NCBI GenBank assembly: GCA_038521625.1
Contig: JBCBKP010000015.1
Location: 1-64,000 of the forward strand
DNA length: 64,000 nt
Direction: 5' to 3'
Source of the DNA: JBCBKP01 sp038521625
GTDB taxonomy: Bacteria; Planctomycetota; Phycisphaerae; Phycisphaerales; UBA1924
Shown one piece after another: positions 9,190-16,738 of this stretch (its first letter is position 1; every line of letters begins with the position of its first letter). Below the pieces are notes generated by a model, which was not told the origin of the DNA, did not search any database, and was given only the letters and a program-made list of their open reading frames with translations. The position numbers and the translations under genes were made by a program.

Positions 9190-10734
9190 ATGCCGAGCCG
9201 CCCGCATGTGACGCCCCTGACGCTCCGTGGCCAGCCGATCTGGGGGCCGCCCGAGGACACGCCGCGTGAGAAGTGCGGCGTGGTGGGGGTCTGGGGGCAT
9301 CCCGAGGCGGTGCACAAGGCCTATCTGGGGCTGTACGCGCAGCAGCACCGCGGGCAGGAGTCGGCGGGGATCGCGGTCTCCGACGGCGAGCGGATCCACG
9401 CGCACGTGGACCGGGGCCTGGTGCCGGAGATCTTCGACGAGGAGATCCTGGAGAAGCTGGCGCGTGCGGCGGGGCGGACCGGGGCTCTGGGGCGTGCGGA
9501 GGCGATCGGCTCGGACGCTGTGGGCGGGGGCGCGATCGGGCACAACCGGTACTCGACCTCGGGCGGGACGAACCAGGTGAACGCGCAGCCGCTGGTCGAG
9601 TGCTTCCACTCGAGCGCGGAGCCGACGTACGTGGCGGTCGCGCACAACGGGAATCTGACGAACGGGTCGGCGCTTCGGGATCACTTCGGCAAGAGGGGTC
9701 ACCTCTTCCACACGCTGGGCGACACGGAGGTGATGATCCACCTGCTGGCCTCGCCGGATCAGCGGGACTCGTCGGACCCGCTGGCGGCGACGCTGCGTCG
9801 CTGCCAGGGGGCGTTCAGCGTGCTGTTCCTGTTCCCGGACCGGATCGAGGCGGCGCGGGACCCGCACGGCTGGCGGCCGCTGGTGCTGGGTCGGCTGGAG
9901 GACGGCTCGCCCTGCGTGGCGAGCGAGACGGTGGCGCTGGACGTGATCGGGGCCGACCTGGTCCGCGAGATCGAGCCCGGAGAGATCGTGACGCTGGACG
10001 CGCGTGGCGTGTCGAGCCGGCGGTTCGCGGAGCCTTCGACGCCGCTGGCGCAGTGCGTGTTCGAGCACGTGTACTTCGCGAGCCCGGCGAGCCATGTCTT
10101 CGATCAGTCGGTGATCATGGCGCGGGAGTCGATGGGGGCTCGGCTGGCCGAGGAAGCGCCGGCGGAGGCGGACGTGGTGATGCCGATGCCGGATTCGGGG
10201 CGGTCGGCGGCGAACGGGTACGCGCGGGTGAGCGGGATGCCGTACCGCGAGGGGATCGTGCCGAACCGGTACGTGGGGCGGACGTTCATCAAGCCGACGC
10301 AGGGCGAGCGCCGGGCGGCGGTGCGGCTGAAGCTGAACGTGGTCGAGGACATCGTGCGCGGCCACCGGGTGGTGGTCGTGGACGACTCGATCGTGCGCGG
10401 GACGACGACGCGGGAGAAGATGCGTCAGATCCGCGAGGCGGGCGCGACGGAGATCCACGTGCGGATCAGCTGCCCGCCGATCCAGCACCCGTGCTTCTTC
10501 GGCGTGGACTTCGCGACCAAGGACCAGCTTGTCGCGAACGAGCGGACGGTCGAGCAGATCCGTGACTTCCTCGGCGTGGACAGTCTGGCGTTCCTGAGTC
10601 TCGGCGGGCTGCTGTCGTGCATGGCGGGCAAGCCCGAGGATTACTGCACGGCGTGCTTCTCGGGTGACTATCGGATCGACGTGGAGCACCCGACGGTGGA
10701 GGCGCTCGGGGCGGGGCAGGGGGAGATGTTCTAG
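9190..10734 (+). CDS. purF: Amidophosphoribosyltransferase
   Basis: First committed step of purine synthesis: PRPP plus glutamine to phosphoribosylamine. The N-terminal glutaminase begins with the nucleophile C29 (REKCGVVGV), implying removal of a 28-residue propeptide, followed by QQHRGQESAG (51-60) and HNRYSTSGG (118-126). The C-terminal phosphoribosyltransferase domain has the PRPP loop VVVDDSIVRGTT (about 395-406). C289, C435, C486 and C489 match the four ligands of the Bacillus-type [4Fe-4S] cluster. At 514 aa it is a normal length. A stem-loop follows at 10749-10772. Confidence 0.97.
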   Translation: MPSRPHVTPLTLRGQPIWGPPEDTPREKCGVVGVWGHPEAVHKAYLGLYAQQHRGQESAGIAVSDGERIHAHVDRGLVPEIFDEEILEKLARAAGRTGALGRAEAIGSDAVGGGAIGHNRYSTSGGTNQVNAQPLVECFHSSAEPTYVAVAHNGNLTNGSALRDHFGKRGHLFHTLGDTEVMIHLLASPDQRDSSDPLAATLRRCQGAFSVLFLFPDRIEAARDPHGWRPLVLGRLEDGSPCVASETVALDVIGADLVREIEPGEIVTLDARGVSSRRFAEPSTPLAQCVFEHVYFASPASHVFDQSVIMARESMGARLAEEAPAEADVVMPMPDSGRSAANGYARVSGMPYREGIVPNRYVGRTFIKPTQGERRAAVRLKLNVVEDIVRGHRVVVVDDSIVRGTTTREKMRQIREAGATEIHVRISCPPIQHPCFFGVDFATKDQLVANERTVEQIRDFLGVDSLAFLSLGGLLSCMAGKPEDYCTACFSGDYRIDVEHPTVEALGAGQGEMF

Positions 10735-10748
10735 CGGAGGCACGGTCT

Positions 10749-10772
10749 AGCGTTGCTGACCCAAGCAACGCT
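10749..10772 (+). terminator. Stem-loop after purF
   Basis: Perfect 9-bp inverted repeat AGCGTTGCT / AGCAACGCT with the loop GACCCA, starting 15 bases after the purF stop codon. No T tract follows, so it may act as a weak terminator or as an mRNA 3'-end stabiliser. Confidence 0.5.
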
Positions 10773-10830
10773 CGTCCGAACCGAATGAGATCGCGACGCT
10801 CGACTGCTGGCAGCATGCTCTTGACCGCCC

Positions 10831-11361
10831 ATGTTCTCGATTCTTGATCGCTCCGGAGTGTGGCGACCGGTTCGCCGAGAAGCTCGCGAGCTGTTTCGGC
10901 GCGAGTCGCACGCGGTGATGCGGCGGGTCGCCTCGATCGGCGGCCGCTCACGTCTGCGGCGTATTGCCGACCGCGTCGCGCCCGTGGTTCTGTCGTACGG
11001 TGTCGCGAAGACGGGGATCATCATCTTTGCGGATCTTGCTCCCGTGTGGGCGTTCGCTGGATTGATCTTCGTGGTGCCCCTGCTCGTTGCGTCGCTGATC
11101 CGCACGGCGGATTCCGCCGTGTACCGCGACCGGTGGGAGCGGCGGGCTGTGATCGGTCTGGGCGTTTGCCCGGCGTGCGCATTCGAGCTCGGCGTGGACC
11201 GCGCCTCGCGACGTCGCGGCGTCGTCTGTCCGGAGTGTGGCGGCGTCTGGATTCGAGCGAGCACCGCGGCACCGGCGCCGGCCGGTGTTGTGCCCGAGCT
11301 AGGCGGGGCGGATCCGCGGCCGACCGTGATCGATCGGCGAACGGGCCGAGTGATCCGGTGA
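10831..11361 (+). CDS. Hypothetical membrane protein with C-terminal zinc ribbon
   Basis: Unknown function, 176 aa. Residues 1-50 are arginine-rich and helical, followed by a hydrophobic region (about residues 50-90) that can form one or two membrane segments. A zinc ribbon CPAC...CPEC lies near residues 112-136. This membrane-plus-zinc-ribbon layout recurs in this window at 2653-4056, 55097-55432 and 57528-58295. Base composition is slightly less extreme in GC than the neighbouring genes. There is no clear ribosome-binding site, so the start is uncertain. Confidence 0.6.
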   Translation: MFSILDRSGVWRPVRREARELFRRESHAVMRRVASIGGRSRLRRIADRVAPVVLSYGVAKTGIIIFADLAPVWAFAGLIFVVPLLVASLIRTADSAVYRDRWERRAVIGLGVCPACAFELGVDRASRRRGVVCPECGGVWIRASTAAPAPAGVVPELGGADPRPTVIDRRTGRVIR

Positions 11362-11458
11362 GATCGGGCGACGGGTCGTAAGGGAGTGGCGAGAGATCGG
11401 CTCACGTGATCCGGCGTGCGCGTTGTTCGCCGTGCTGTCCGGCGGCTAGGCTCGATCG

Positions 11459-12391
11459 ATGACGACTCTGCGGCTTGCGCACTCGCCCGATTCGGACGAC
11501 CTGGTCATGTGGTGGCCGCTGGTCGGGATGCGCGGGCCGGACGGGGAGCCTGTGGCGGGTGAGCTGGGGACGCCGCGGGTGGACACGCGCGGGTTCGGCT
11601 TCGAGCTGGTCGCGCGGGACGTCGAGGAGCTGAACAAGATTGTCGTCGAGGGACGCGATACGGCCTACCACGTCACGGCGATCTCGGCGGCGGCGTACCC
11701 GGCCGTGCGGGATCGCTGGCGGATCACGCGATGCGGGGCCAGCTTCGGCGAGGGGTACGGGCCGCGCGTGGTCGTGCGGGAGGACTCGCGGGTCCGGGGT
11801 CTCGAGGATCTGTTCGGAACGCGCGTCGCGGTGCCGGGGCTGAACACGAGCGCGTATCTGGCGTTGTCGCTCGCGCTCCGGCGGGCACGGGGGCACGGGG
11901 GCGCAGAGGGACGGAGCGGCCGAGGCTTCGAGGGCGAGGCGATGCTGTTCAGCAACGTGCCCGGTGCGGTGCTGGACGGGCGGTTCGACGCGGGCGTGCT
12001 GATCCACGAGGCGCAGCTGACGTTCGGGGAGCTGGGGCTGCGGAAGGTGCTGGATCTCGGCGAATGGTGGACGGGCGCAACGGGCCTGCCGCTGCCGCTC
12101 GGGCTGAACGTGATCCGGCGCGACGTGGATCCGCTCGTGGCGGCCGTGCTGAGCGACTCGGTGCGGTACGCGGCGACGCACCGCGACGAGTGCTTCGAGT
12201 TCCTGCGGCTGCACAGCGCGGGGCGTCCGGAGTGGAACGACCGGGCGTTGGTCGACGAGTACCTCGACAAGTACGTCAGCGGGCTGACGGTGGACATGGG
12301 CGGTGCCGGCGCGGGTGCGCTGGAGCGGTTCCTGGGTGATGGGGCGGCGGCGGGGTTCTGCGGTGAGGCGGGGGAGGTCGACGTGGTCTAG
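11459..12391 (+). CDS. mqnD: 1,4-dihydroxy-6-naphthoate synthase (futalosine pathway)
   Basis: MqnD converts cyclic de-hypoxanthine futalosine to 1,4-dihydroxy-6-naphthoate in the alternative menaquinone pathway. The protein (310 aa) has the periplasmic-binding-protein-like fold of the family: LRLAHSPDSDDLVMWW at the start, DVEELNKIVVEG, the conserved TAISAAAY segment, and CGASFGEGYGPRVVVRE. The short insert about residues 140-160, rich in Arg and Gly, is not typical but stays in frame. No other mqn gene lies in the window. The next gene follows closely (53 bp), and the pair may be cotranscribed, though the second enzyme is unrelated to menaquinone synthesis. Confidence 0.87.
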   Translation: MTTLRLAHSPDSDDLVMWWPLVGMRGPDGEPVAGELGTPRVDTRGFGFELVARDVEELNKIVVEGRDTAYHVTAISAAAYPAVRDRWRITRCGASFGEGYGPRVVVREDSRVRGLEDLFGTRVAVPGLNTSAYLALSLALRRARGHGGAEGRSGRGFEGEAMLFSNVPGAVLDGRFDAGVLIHEAQLTFGELGLRKVLDLGEWWTGATGLPLPLGLNVIRRDVDPLVAAVLSDSVRYAATHRDECFEFLRLHSAGRPEWNDRALVDEYLDKYVSGLTVDMGGAGAGALERFLGDGAAAGFCGEAGEVDVV

Positions 12392-12444
12392 TCCCGTTGC
12401 GACTTCTGGTCGCACGCGGCGTACCGGGTGAGCGGGAGAGCACA

Positions 12445-13179
12445 ATGGAGCGGTACGAGATCTACAAGCGTGACGGGCGGGCGTTCGTCGGGTCGCCGGG
12501 CGGCGAGCTCGAGCTGTCGTACATCGTCGGGATCGGACGCAACTACGCGAAGCACGCCGCCGAGCGCGGGGCGGACGTTCCCGAGCGTCCGATGGTGTTC
12601 GTGAAGGGGCCGCGGTCGGTGATTCTGGACGGCGACGCGATCGAGATCCCGGCCTGCTGCGCGGACGCGTCGACGGGCGGCCCGGCACAGGTGGACTACG
12701 AGGCCGAGCTCGCGGTGGTGCTCGGGCGGGACACCAAGGACGCCAGCGAGTCTGAGGCGCTGGGTTGCGTGCTCGGGTACTGCTGCGCGAACGACGTCTC
12801 GGCGCGGTGGTGGCAGAAGCACGGCAGCGGGGGGCAGTTCAACCGCGGGAAGTCGTTCGACACCTTCTGCCCGCTGGGGCCCGCGGTCGTGCCGGCGGGC
12901 GCCGCGCCGGACCCGGACTCGCTGGAGGTGATCTGCCGGCTGAACGGCGAGACGATGCAGCACGGATCGACGGGCGACATGGTGTTCTCGGTCCGCACGC
13001 TCGTCTCCGAGCTGAGCCGCGGGCAGACGTTGCCGGCGGGGACGGTGATCCTGACGGGCACGCCGGAGGGGGTCGGCGCGGCGCGGACGCCGCCGGTGTT
13101 CCTGAAGGACGGGGACGAGGTGGAGGTGGAGATCCCCGGGGTGGGCTTGCTTCGGAATCCGGTGGTCGGGGTGGGGTGA
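12445..13179 (+). CDS. Fumarylacetoacetate hydrolase family protein
   Basis: FAH-family enzyme of 244 aa. The family hydrolyses or decarboxylates 2-oxo acids such as acylpyruvates. Visible motifs are IGRNYAKHAAE near the start, FVKGPRSV, the metal-binding VDYEAELAVVLG (acidic ligands E-x-E), NDVSAR and TGTPEGVG. I prefer the ATG at 12445 (GGGAG about 7 bases upstream) to the TTG 16 codons earlier, because conserved sequence only begins after it. Acylpyruvase or oxaloacetate decarboxylase is possible; the substrate cannot be decided. Confidence 0.88.
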   Translation: MERYEIYKRDGRAFVGSPGGELELSYIVGIGRNYAKHAAERGADVPERPMVFVKGPRSVILDGDAIEIPACCADASTGGPAQVDYEAELAVVLGRDTKDASESEALGCVLGYCCANDVSARWWQKHGSGGQFNRGKSFDTFCPLGPAVVPAGAAPDPDSLEVICRLNGETMQHGSTGDMVFSVRTLVSELSRGQTLPAGTVILTGTPEGVGAARTPPVFLKDGDEVEVEIPGVGLLRNPVVGVG

Positions 13180-13182
13180 GGC

Positions 13183-13203
13183 GCACAGGCGGGACGCCTG
13201 TGC
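13183..13203. terminator. Hairpin between convergent genes
   Basis: Perfect 9-bp inverted repeat GCACAGGCG / CGCCTGTGC with the loop GGA, in the 31-bp junction between the convergent FAH-family and DinB-family genes. It has no T tract. Its build (arm, GGGACGCC centre, arm, then GCC) is like the hairpin at 780-800. Confidence 0.55.
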
Positions 13204-13210
13204 CGCGGGG

Positions 13211-13717
13211 TCAGCCGGGGCGGCCTGCGAGGACCCACATCGGGAAGTCGGTCGGGGGGACCTCGCCGCCGAGCCGGCGGATGATGTTCGCGGCTTGGGC
13301 GAGGGTGTAGAGGTTGTGCGTGCAGACGTGGGTGAGGACGTCGCGGACGCGGATCGAATAGATCTTGTTGAGCGCCGGGCTGAAGCGCTGGACCTCGGTC
13401 TCGAGGGAGGCCGGGGTGACGTGCTCGATGTAGGTGTTCCAGCGCGGGTCCATCTGGGCGAGGGCGGCCTCGAGCTCGGCGACGGTCCTGAAGCGGGCGT
13501 CGTCGATGTCGTTCTTCGCCTCGTGGTGCAGGACCTCGATCCAGATGAAGTCGGCCTCGTGGAGGTGCACGAGGGATCGGAGGAGGCTGCCGCGGCCGAT
13601 CTCGAAGGGCCGGTCGTGGGTCTCGGGCGGGAGCCGCTTCGTGGCGCCGATGAACTGGTCGCGTGCCCAGCGCCGGTGGGCGTGCATATCGCGGAAGATG
13701 TCCACGGGTCCTGACAC
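13211..13717 (-). CDS. DinB/YfiT-like putative metal-dependent protein
   Basis: DinB-superfamily four-helix-bundle protein of 168 aa. This group includes thiol-dependent transferases and hydrolases that use a metal bound by three histidines. Candidate ligands are a histidine in SLVHLHEAD (about 51-53) and two in VLTHVCTHNLYTLAQ (about 130-134). I place the start at the GTG at 13717, which has GAGGAGG five bases upstream, rather than the ATG at 13750, which has no ribosome-binding site. It lies 44 bp downstream of the lemA gene on the same strand, so it may be in that transcript. The substrate is unknown. Confidence 0.82.
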   Translation of the reverse strand: MSGPVDIFRDMHAHRRWARDQFIGATKRLPPETHDRPFEIGRGSLLRSLVHLHEADFIWIEVLHHEAKNDIDDARFRTVAELEAALAQMDPRWNTYIEHVTPASLETEVQRFSPALNKIYSIRVRDVLTHVCTHNLYTLAQAANIIRRLGGEVPPTDFPMWVLAGRPG

Positions 13718-13761
13718 GTCGTCCTCCTCGTTGGGTCCTGTCCAGATCATCGGGGCTCGAT

Positions 13762-14331
13762 TCAGAACGCGACTTCGGGCATCCGGCGTGCGGCCTCGTC
13801 CTCGAGCTCGAAGAACGGCTCGGCGGTGAAGTTTCCGAACCCGGCGATGATCGAGCTTGGGAAGACCTGGCGGAGCGTGTTGAACTCGCGGACGTTGCCG
13901 TTGTAGAAGCGGCGCGACGCGGCGATTCGGTCCTCGGTGTTGGAGAGTTCCTCCTGGAGCTTGAGGAAGTGCGAGTCAGCCTTGAGCTCGGGGTAGCTCT
14001 CGGCGAGGGCGAAGAACTGACGCAGCACGCCGGTGAGCTGGGTCTCGTCCTTGGCCTGGCTGTCGACGGGCCCGTGGTTGGCGGCGGCGGTGTTGCGGGC
14101 CTGGATGACCTTCTCCAGGGTCTCCTGCTCGTGCTTCATGTAGCCCTTGGCGGTATTGACCAGCGAGGGGATGAGGTTGTATCGGCGTTTGAGCTCGACG
14201 TCGACGCCCGACCAGCTCTCGCGGATGTGGTTGCGCAGCGCGATGAACCGGTTGTAGACGCCGATGGCCCAGAGCGCGAGGACGAACAGGACGGCGCCGA
14301 TGGCGATGACTGCGATCAGTGCGGGGCTCAT
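13762..14331 (-). CDS. lemA: LemA family protein
   Basis: LemA proteins are membrane-anchored helical-bundle proteins of unknown biochemical role. The sequence has one N-terminal membrane helix (about residues 4-25), then the family motif YNRFIALRNHIRESWSGVDV and KRRYNLIPSLVNTAKGY, and near the end RFYNGNVREFNTLRQVFPS. It is 189 aa, normal for the family. The start ATG at 14331 overlaps the stop of the upstream gene as ATGA, and GGAG lies eight bases before it, so the two genes are probably translationally coupled. The reading frame stays open upstream but carries no conserved sequence there. Confidence 0.95.
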   Translation of the reverse strand: MSPALIAVIAIGAVLFVLALWAIGVYNRFIALRNHIRESWSGVDVELKRRYNLIPSLVNTAKGYMKHEQETLEKVIQARNTAAANHGPVDSQAKDETQLTGVLRQFFALAESYPELKADSHFLKLQEELSNTEDRIAASRRFYNGNVREFNTLRQVFPSSIIAGFGNFTAEPFFELEDEAARRMPEVAF

Positions 14332-15053
14332 GCGTAGATCTCCACTCCTTCTTCGAGCTTCCTGACGAGGTGGTCGGGCCAGTGCTCGCCGAAATCGTCG
14401 AGCCAGCTTAGCTGGCGGGCGAACTGGCCCGGCTTCCAGCGGCCGGCGCCGGTGTGGATGAGGAGCCTGCCGCGCTCGATCTCGAAGTTGGGCGGGTCGG
14501 ACGCCATCAGGAATTCCATCATCCTCGGGTCGATGAGGTCGAAGGCGAATCGTTTGGAGTCGCACTTGACGTGGAAGTCGCGGCTGAACCGCTCCGATTC
14601 GAAGTCGATGTCGTCGGCTCCGAAGACCGAGGCGAGCTTGTCGCCCCAGTGCTCGCGCCGGACGCGGGTGTCGGGGATGTGCATGAAGGGGAGCTGGGCG
14701 ACGAGGTAGCTGAACTTGATGGTGACGGTGCGCCGGTTCTTGCCCGAGCCGCGGCGCTCGCGGTAGCGGAAGTCGCCGGTGGTGATGCCGAACGGGCGTC
14801 CGTTGACGTCGATGCTGCCGGTTATGGTATTGAGGGCGCGGCGGTCGAACCCCCGGCGGAAGATCTCGAAGTGGGCGTGGAAGGGCTCCGGCCCGCTCGA
14901 GGGGCTCAGCGTGAAGCCGCGGATGCGGGCGAACTCGAGCAGGGCGGCGGTGCGTTTCTTCTCCTGCTGGTGGGCGTAGATGCCCGCGGCGATCGCGCCG
15001 ACCACGAAGACGAGGCCGAAAAGGACCTGCAGGATTGGCGGGGCGCCGTCCAA
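14328..15053 (-). CDS. Membrane protein coupled to LemA, DUF3137-like
   Basis: 241-aa protein with an N-terminal membrane helix (about residues 8-27) and a soluble domain. The pattern FSRDFHVKCDSKRFAFDLIDPRMMEFLM (split as FSRDFHVKCDSKRF and DPRMMEFLM) resembles the end of DUF3137 proteins, which are commonly encoded next to lemA; that assignment is from memory of the family. It overlaps lemA by four bases. Its role is unknown, but the coupling suggests the two products act in one membrane complex (inference). Its 5' end is divergent from smpB, with 38 bp between the starts. Confidence 0.7.
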   Translation of the reverse strand: MDGAPPILQVLFGLVFVVGAIAAGIYAHQQEKKRTAALLEFARIRGFTLSPSSGPEPFHAHFEIFRRGFDRRALNTITGSIDVNGRPFGITTGDFRYRERRGSGKNRRTVTIKFSYLVAQLPFMHIPDTRVRREHWGDKLASVFGADDIDFESERFSRDFHVKCDSKRFAFDLIDPRMMEFLMASDPPNFEIERGRLLIHTGAGRWKPGQFARQLSWLDDFGEHWPDHLVRKLEEGVEIYA

Positions 15054-15091
15054 CGGCGGAAGTTTAGCGGGCGGGGCGTAGAGTTCGGGCG

Positions 15092-15580
15092 ATGGGTAAG
15101 CCGGGCAAGAAGAAGGGCAAGGACGGCCCGGCGGTGATCGAGAACCGGCGGGCGCGGCACGACTACGCGATCGGCGAGACGCTCGAGGTCGGCATCAAGC
15201 TGCACGGCAGCGAGGTCAAGAGCGTCCGCGACGGCAACGTCTCGCTGAAGGAGGGGTACGTCTCGGTGGACGGCGACCCGCCGCAGCTGACGCTGCGCCA
15301 GGTCACGATCGGGGAGTACCCGCCGGCGGGCAACCTGCAGCACGAGCTGGCGCGGACGCGTCGTCTGCTGGCGCACCGGACGGAGATCCGGCGGCTGGCG
15401 AAGCGCGCGGACGAGAAGGGCGTGACAATCGTGCCGCTGAAGCTGTACTTCTCGAAGGAAGGCTGGGCGAAGCTGCTGATCGGGGTCGGAGAGGGGCGGC
15501 AGGCGCACGACAAGCGGAAGGCGATCGCCGACCGCGAGATGGACCGCGAGATGCGGCGGGCGATGTCGAAGAGGGTCTGA
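15092..15580 (+). CDS. smpB: SsrA-binding protein
   Basis: SmpB binds tmRNA and delivers it to stalled ribosomes for trans-translation. The 162-aa sequence is complete: IENRRARHDYAIGETLEVGI and LHGSEVKSVRDGNVSL in the first half, a beta-barrel core, LKLYFSKEGWAKLLIGVG, and the basic C-terminal tail KRKAIADREMDREMRRAMSKR that enters the decoding centre. The short lysine-rich N-terminus is usual. No tmRNA gene was recognised nearby. Confidence 0.97.
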   Translation: MGKPGKKKGKDGPAVIENRRARHDYAIGETLEVGIKLHGSEVKSVRDGNVSLKEGYVSVDGDPPQLTLRQVTIGEYPPAGNLQHELARTRRLLAHRTEIRRLAKRADEKGVTIVPLKLYFSKEGWAKLLIGVGEGRQAHDKRKAIADREMDREMRRAMSKRV

Positions 15581-15609
15581 GCTGGGACTGGCGACCGGGG
15601 ATTGGGGAC

Positions 15610-16041
15610 TTGGGCACGCTGCTCTATACCGAAGCGGAGTTTGATGAGCTCTCGTTCCACGATTGCACGCTCTATGGCATCTCGTGGTCCCAGGCTGATC
15701 GATTGGTCACGCTCGACATCGACTTCATTGCGGAGTGGATTGCGCCCGCGCCTGGCGAGTCGCACTGCCGCTTTCGGGTTGGCTGCGCGTCATGGACGTT
15801 CCGCAACGTCCACCCGCTCGTCATCGAGTTCTCAGATGACGGGCTGGGCGTGCTCGAGGATCAGATCGATTCGGTCACGCGCGAGCTGTCGACGAGACGG
15901 GGCGGTGCCAGCTCTTGGCGGTACACGGTGGAACTGACGCACAGCGGCCAATTGGTGATCGACGCGCCGTCATTCGCACTTGAGGTTGGCGAGCTATCTG
16001 CTCCTCAAACCGAACAGGTGTCGAGGAGTCGCTCGCCTTAG
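15610..16041 (+). CDS. Hypothetical protein, 143 aa
   Basis: Unknown small soluble protein with a FHDCTLYGISW motif near residue 16, then alternating hydrophobic strands (LVTLDIDFIAEW). The overall look is of a small beta-rich protein, similar in style to bacterial immunity or stand-alone accessory proteins, but I cannot name a family. The likely start is TTG at 15610, and there is no convincing ribosome-binding site, so the start is uncertain. GC content is visibly lower than in neighbouring genes, compatible with recent acquisition (weak). Confidence 0.6.
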   Translation: MGTLLYTEAEFDELSFHDCTLYGISWSQADRLVTLDIDFIAEWIAPAPGESHCRFRVGCASWTFRNVHPLVIEFSDDGLGVLEDQIDSVTRELSTRRGGASSWRYTVELTHSGQLVIDAPSFALEVGELSAPQTEQVSRSRSP

Positions 16042-16046
16042 CCGAC

Positions 16047-16493
16047 TCAGATTCCCCGGCCCTTGTTGTGGCGCGCGATGCGGAGCTGCATGCGGGCCCG
16101 CTCGCGGCGGTGGCGGAGGCGCTCGGCCTCGGCGGCGCGGTCGCCGGCGTCGGCCGGGACGGTCGCCTTCTCGGCCGCGGTGAGCTCGGCCTGGGCGTCG
16201 GATTCGGCGATGGTCTCGGCCGGGACGGCGTTCTCGGCGAGGATGATCAGCTCGTTGCCGGCCATCTGGGCGAAGCCGCCGTCGATGAGGTACTTGCGGT
16301 CGCCGCCGCCGTGGGTGCCCTCGGGGAAGCGGAGTGTCAGCTCGCCGAGGCCGAGGCGGGCGACGATGGGGGCGCGGCCGTGCTGGATGCCCATGAGGCC
16401 GTCCCAGGCGGGGACGTTGGCGTAGACGACGGGCTCGTCGATGAGGCTCTCGGCGGGGGTGACGAGTCGGCAGCGGAAGGTGTTGGCGGCCAA
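16047..16493 (-). CDS. atpC: F1Fo ATP synthase epsilon subunit
   Basis: Central-stalk subunit of ATP synthase. The beta-sandwich domain begins NTFRCRLVTPAESLIDEP and continues with ANVPAWDGLMGIQHGRAPIVARLG, the classic epsilon signature, followed by YLIDGGFAQMAGNELIILAE and a C-terminal two-helix region. I place the start at a TTG (16493), which has GGAG six bases upstream and sits just before the conserved sequence, giving 148 aa; upstream codons look non-conserved. No other ATP synthase gene flanks it. Confidence 0.9.
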   Translation of the reverse strand: MAANTFRCRLVTPAESLIDEPVVYANVPAWDGLMGIQHGRAPIVARLGLGELTLRFPEGTHGGGDRKYLIDGGFAQMAGNELIILAENAVPAETIAESDAQAELTAAEKATVPADAGDRAAEAERLRHRRERARMQLRIARHNKGRGI

Positions 16494-16738
16494 GGGGATC
16501 TCCGGCTGAGGGTTGGGAGCGATGGTAGGGGGGAAGGGGCACGGAGGTCCCTCGCCCCGGCTCTCTGCCGGACGGAGATGGAAGCGGAGCCCCTTCCGTC
16601 TCGCCTTCGGGTCGCCGGCTCGCCCGTCGGGGACGGGGGAGGCGAATCGTGCTGTGGAGCCGGAGCGCACCCGCTCGACCGATCGAGGCGTCAACGCGGC
16701 AATGCTGCCAAGGAGAGAAGGCGGACTAGGCTCGGCGC
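16494..16738. other. Divergent intergenic region with hairpin repeat
   Basis: 245 bp between atpC and the FecCD-type permease gene. It includes an inverted repeat, CCGTC/GACGG with a three-base loop, inside the 22-mer at 16623-16644. That 22-mer recurs with two mismatches at 19906-19927 inside a coding region. No RNA gene or clear promoter elements are visible. Confidence 0.5.
16623..16644. repeat. Dispersed 22-bp hairpin repeat, copy 1
   Basis: CCGTC-GGG-GACGG hairpin core followed by GGGAGGCG. The same 22 bases with two mismatches recur at 19906-19927. Confidence 0.5.
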
